Of a DNA stretch of 64,000 nt, positions 26,222 to 64,000 are shown in pieces. Position numbers and translations under genes: made by a program. Position 1 is the stretch's first letter; each line of letters opens with the position of its first letter. The DNA is from Lucifuga dentata (taxonomy: Eukaryota; Chordata; Actinopteri; Ophidiiformes; Bythitidae): assembly GCA_014773175.1 (NCBI GenBank), contig VXCM01000282.1:496001-560000 (forward strand). The letters run 5' to 3'. The notes under the pieces were generated by a model. The model had not been told where the DNA came from, ran no database searches, and saw nothing but the letters and a program-made list of their open reading frames with translations.

Positions 26222-26901
26222 TTTCAGTCACTTTCATGCCTTAATTTTAAAGCTTCAATGTTTAGGCAATCTAGGTTGAGACCCTCCTCCCATGACATCA
26301 GTGCTCAGCGTGGAGCTGGAATTGTCTGGAATGCTTGATTCCATGTGAACAATGAAAAGAGACCGAATTCAGGGCTGTCCCCTCATGACTCCTTAATAAA
26401 TTACATGGCCTTTGAGAATTACATTTCCTTATGAGTTACTGATCTTACAGCTTTACCAGTCACGGGGACGGAGCTTAAAATTGGCTAAATTTTGCTGACA
26501 GGTGGCACTAATGGAATGACCTGAGACTCTGTAAATAGAAATGGTTCAAGCTGGGGTGCATGAATGTGCTCTGCAATTTTTATGGTATTATGACTATTAC
26601 ATGTTGATATTTCTTGTGTACAAATCAGAGTTTTGGCCTGATAGTATTGCTGGAGAAAAGGTCAGGGTTCACCAGAGTCATTGTGTTTTATCCATTGTTT
26701 GAAAAGATGGACCTGTCAACATCATCATCCTTCAAGTAGCTTGAAGGCCACACATTGTAGGGACAGCCATAAATACAGTTGCATCTCTGAGGTTTGTATG
26801 TATTTAACACTTCATTAGTACTTTATGAGCACATGACCAAACTTCAAAGTGCAGACATGAACAGTGCTTCCTGTCACTGTTGAGTGTGTGGCACCAAAAT
26901 G

Positions 26902-26932
26902 TTACACTAGCCTGAATTTTAGGCTAGTGTAA
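26902..26932. repeat. Perfect 12-bp inverted repeat, 7-nt loop
   Basis: TTACACTAGCCT at 26902-26913 is inverted exactly at 26921-26932. It probably lies within or near the collagen 3'UTR. Confidence 0.85.
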
Positions 26933-27359
26933 ATGCAGTTCTTGTGCATGTTTGTGTTTGTTTGTGTTATCACAAAGAGGAGAGTTCAACTAAGAATTTC
27001 CAAAGGCAAACATGAATCTTTCTAGCCCCACCAATCAGTGCAGCATGGTCTATAACAACACAACACAACAACATAGTACAATAAGTTAATAAGCAATATC
27101 CACTTCACATTATGCACAAATATCATGCATATGTAGCCACATTATATTTTTTCTTTATCCAACCATATTAAAATAATGCATAGATATAAAAATCCAGTAC
27201 GTAAACAATAACATAAGTATTAAAATAAACAATCTGTACAAAAAAATCTTGCCATATCTTTTTAGGATTTTTAATTTTTTTCCAAGTATAACAGGGCAGG
27301 TAAAAAGTAAAAAAATAAATATTCTATTTACAATCACACATGCCATTCCAAAGTTATCG

Positions 27360-63412
<36,053 letters not shown>

Positions 63413-64000
63413 CTATGGACAGATAGAAAGTTATTGAGAGGACGTAAGAAAGAAATAAGATTTAGAGGGGATATCAGTTGCTTTCCTAGTACCTCTTGAG
63501 ACATTATTATAGGAATTCTGCACAATGAGAACTTTGATACAGTCTTCCAAAAGTACAGGGTGACATTGTGGAGGGAAATGGAGGTAAATCCATCCATTAA
63601 CATCTGCTCAAAATACAGTGCGTCTAATTCTAACACATAAACACTTCCTCTCACACAATCATGGACATGCATAGAAATGCAACAGTTCAAACTTACTATC
63701 ACTTTCAGCCCAGTCATAAGGGTCTGATTTCAGGACCATACTTTATAGCTCGACAACGTGACTCAGAAGGTCAGCAACACTGCTGTGCAAACAGTTGCGA
63801 GCCTCTGGGCTCTGGCTTTGGCACAAAATGGGTGATTTGCACCATGACAGCCGTGGTCCGCATAGCCCCGCTGACCCTCCTAGCACAATTCCACAAACCA
63901 CTGAGGCCAGACTGTCCCAACTCAGGTTTCCAGCACTTTCCCTAATTAGCTGCTCTGCTCCTGAAGGAAACCCAATCACATGGACAACTGATGGCCCAAC
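63413..64000. other. col13a1: 5'-ward col13a1 intron running off the window
   Basis: No confident exon. A weak candidate (TLMTGLKVI before GTAAGT near 63690-63720) does not keep the Gly-X-Y register and was not accepted. Confidence 0.5.

Larger units (their letters stand above)
24890..27359 (-). other. Probable collagen 3'UTR and flank
   Basis: Lies directly downstream of the collagen stop codon at 27360. Several minus-strand AATAAA sites occur (for example 26216-26221), so the 3'UTR may extend one to two kb. No further exon is supported. A 9-base N gap at 25134-25142 follows a T9 and G-run. A perfect hairpin sits at 26902-26932. Confidence 0.45.

Noticed and set aside
63690..63722. Possible further collagen exon TLMTGLKVI before a GTAAGT on the minus strand
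   Set aside because: The Gly register does not join to the next exon (GAPGEPG) and the expected human counterpart (GMPGRV-like) is not matched; the acceptor is weak.
63840..63900. Minus-strand EGQRGYADHG stretch after a TAG acceptor
   Set aside because: No proper donor and no Gly-X-Y continuity.

Overview
This is a vertebrate, most probably teleost fish, nuclear genomic window. Genes are split into small GT-AG exons with AT-rich introns, dense (CA)n, (GA)n and poly(A) microsatellites, several DNA-transposon copies and assembly gaps. There is no bacterial-style coding. Almost all long open frames are chance or simple-repeat frames. The real coding sequence was recovered by joining exons by hand on the minus strand and checking splice sites, phase and family motifs.

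Layout, left to right. Positions 616-1843 hold a candidate plus-strand terminal exon with a 3'UTR and poly(A) signal, from an unidentified gene converging on the next one. Positions 4881-18510 hold a complete cGMP-dependent protein kinase gene of the PRKG2 type on the minus strand. It has 19 coding exons, 2286 nt and 761 residues, about the 762 recalled for human PRKG2: MGNGS myristoylation start, leucine zipper, pseudosubstrate, two cyclic-nucleotide domains, AGC kinase domain and a GWDKDF end. Positions 18511-27359 are mostly non-coding, with one tentative two-exon minus-strand reading frame of 82 residues (23471-24869). Positions 27360-63412 hold the 3' part of a transmembrane MACIT-type collagen gene on the minus strand. 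I recovered 35 Gly-X-Y or interruption exons plus a terminal exon that starts with the stop codon. Exon by exon it matches type XIII collagen (COL13A1). Its cytoplasmic and membrane-spanning N-terminus lies beyond the right edge.

The most interesting feature is at the collagen C-terminus. Two alternative in-frame penultimate exons lie in tandem. The upstream one has the COL13A1 ending (LDAPCPL) and the downstream one the COL25A1-type ending (LDGLDAPCPV). Either can splice to a common GDDGLPVPGCWNK exon. The linkage also deserves attention: in human, PRKG1/COL13A1 share chromosome 10 and PRKG2/COL25A1 share chromosome 4, so a PRKG2-type kinase beside a COL13A1-type collagen suggests an ancient kinase-collagen pair duplicated with the genome.

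Mobile elements include a 1155-bp hAT-type transposon remnant with a perfect 8-bp target duplication, three copies of a TTAA-flanked inverted-repeat element, and a 451-bp inverted-repeat element with a 6-bp target duplication. Isolated single Ns flanked by perfect duplications or homopolymers look like assembly joins.

The two main genes do not form an operon. They are neighbours transcribed in the same direction. Family assignments rest on recalled family sequences, not on a search.
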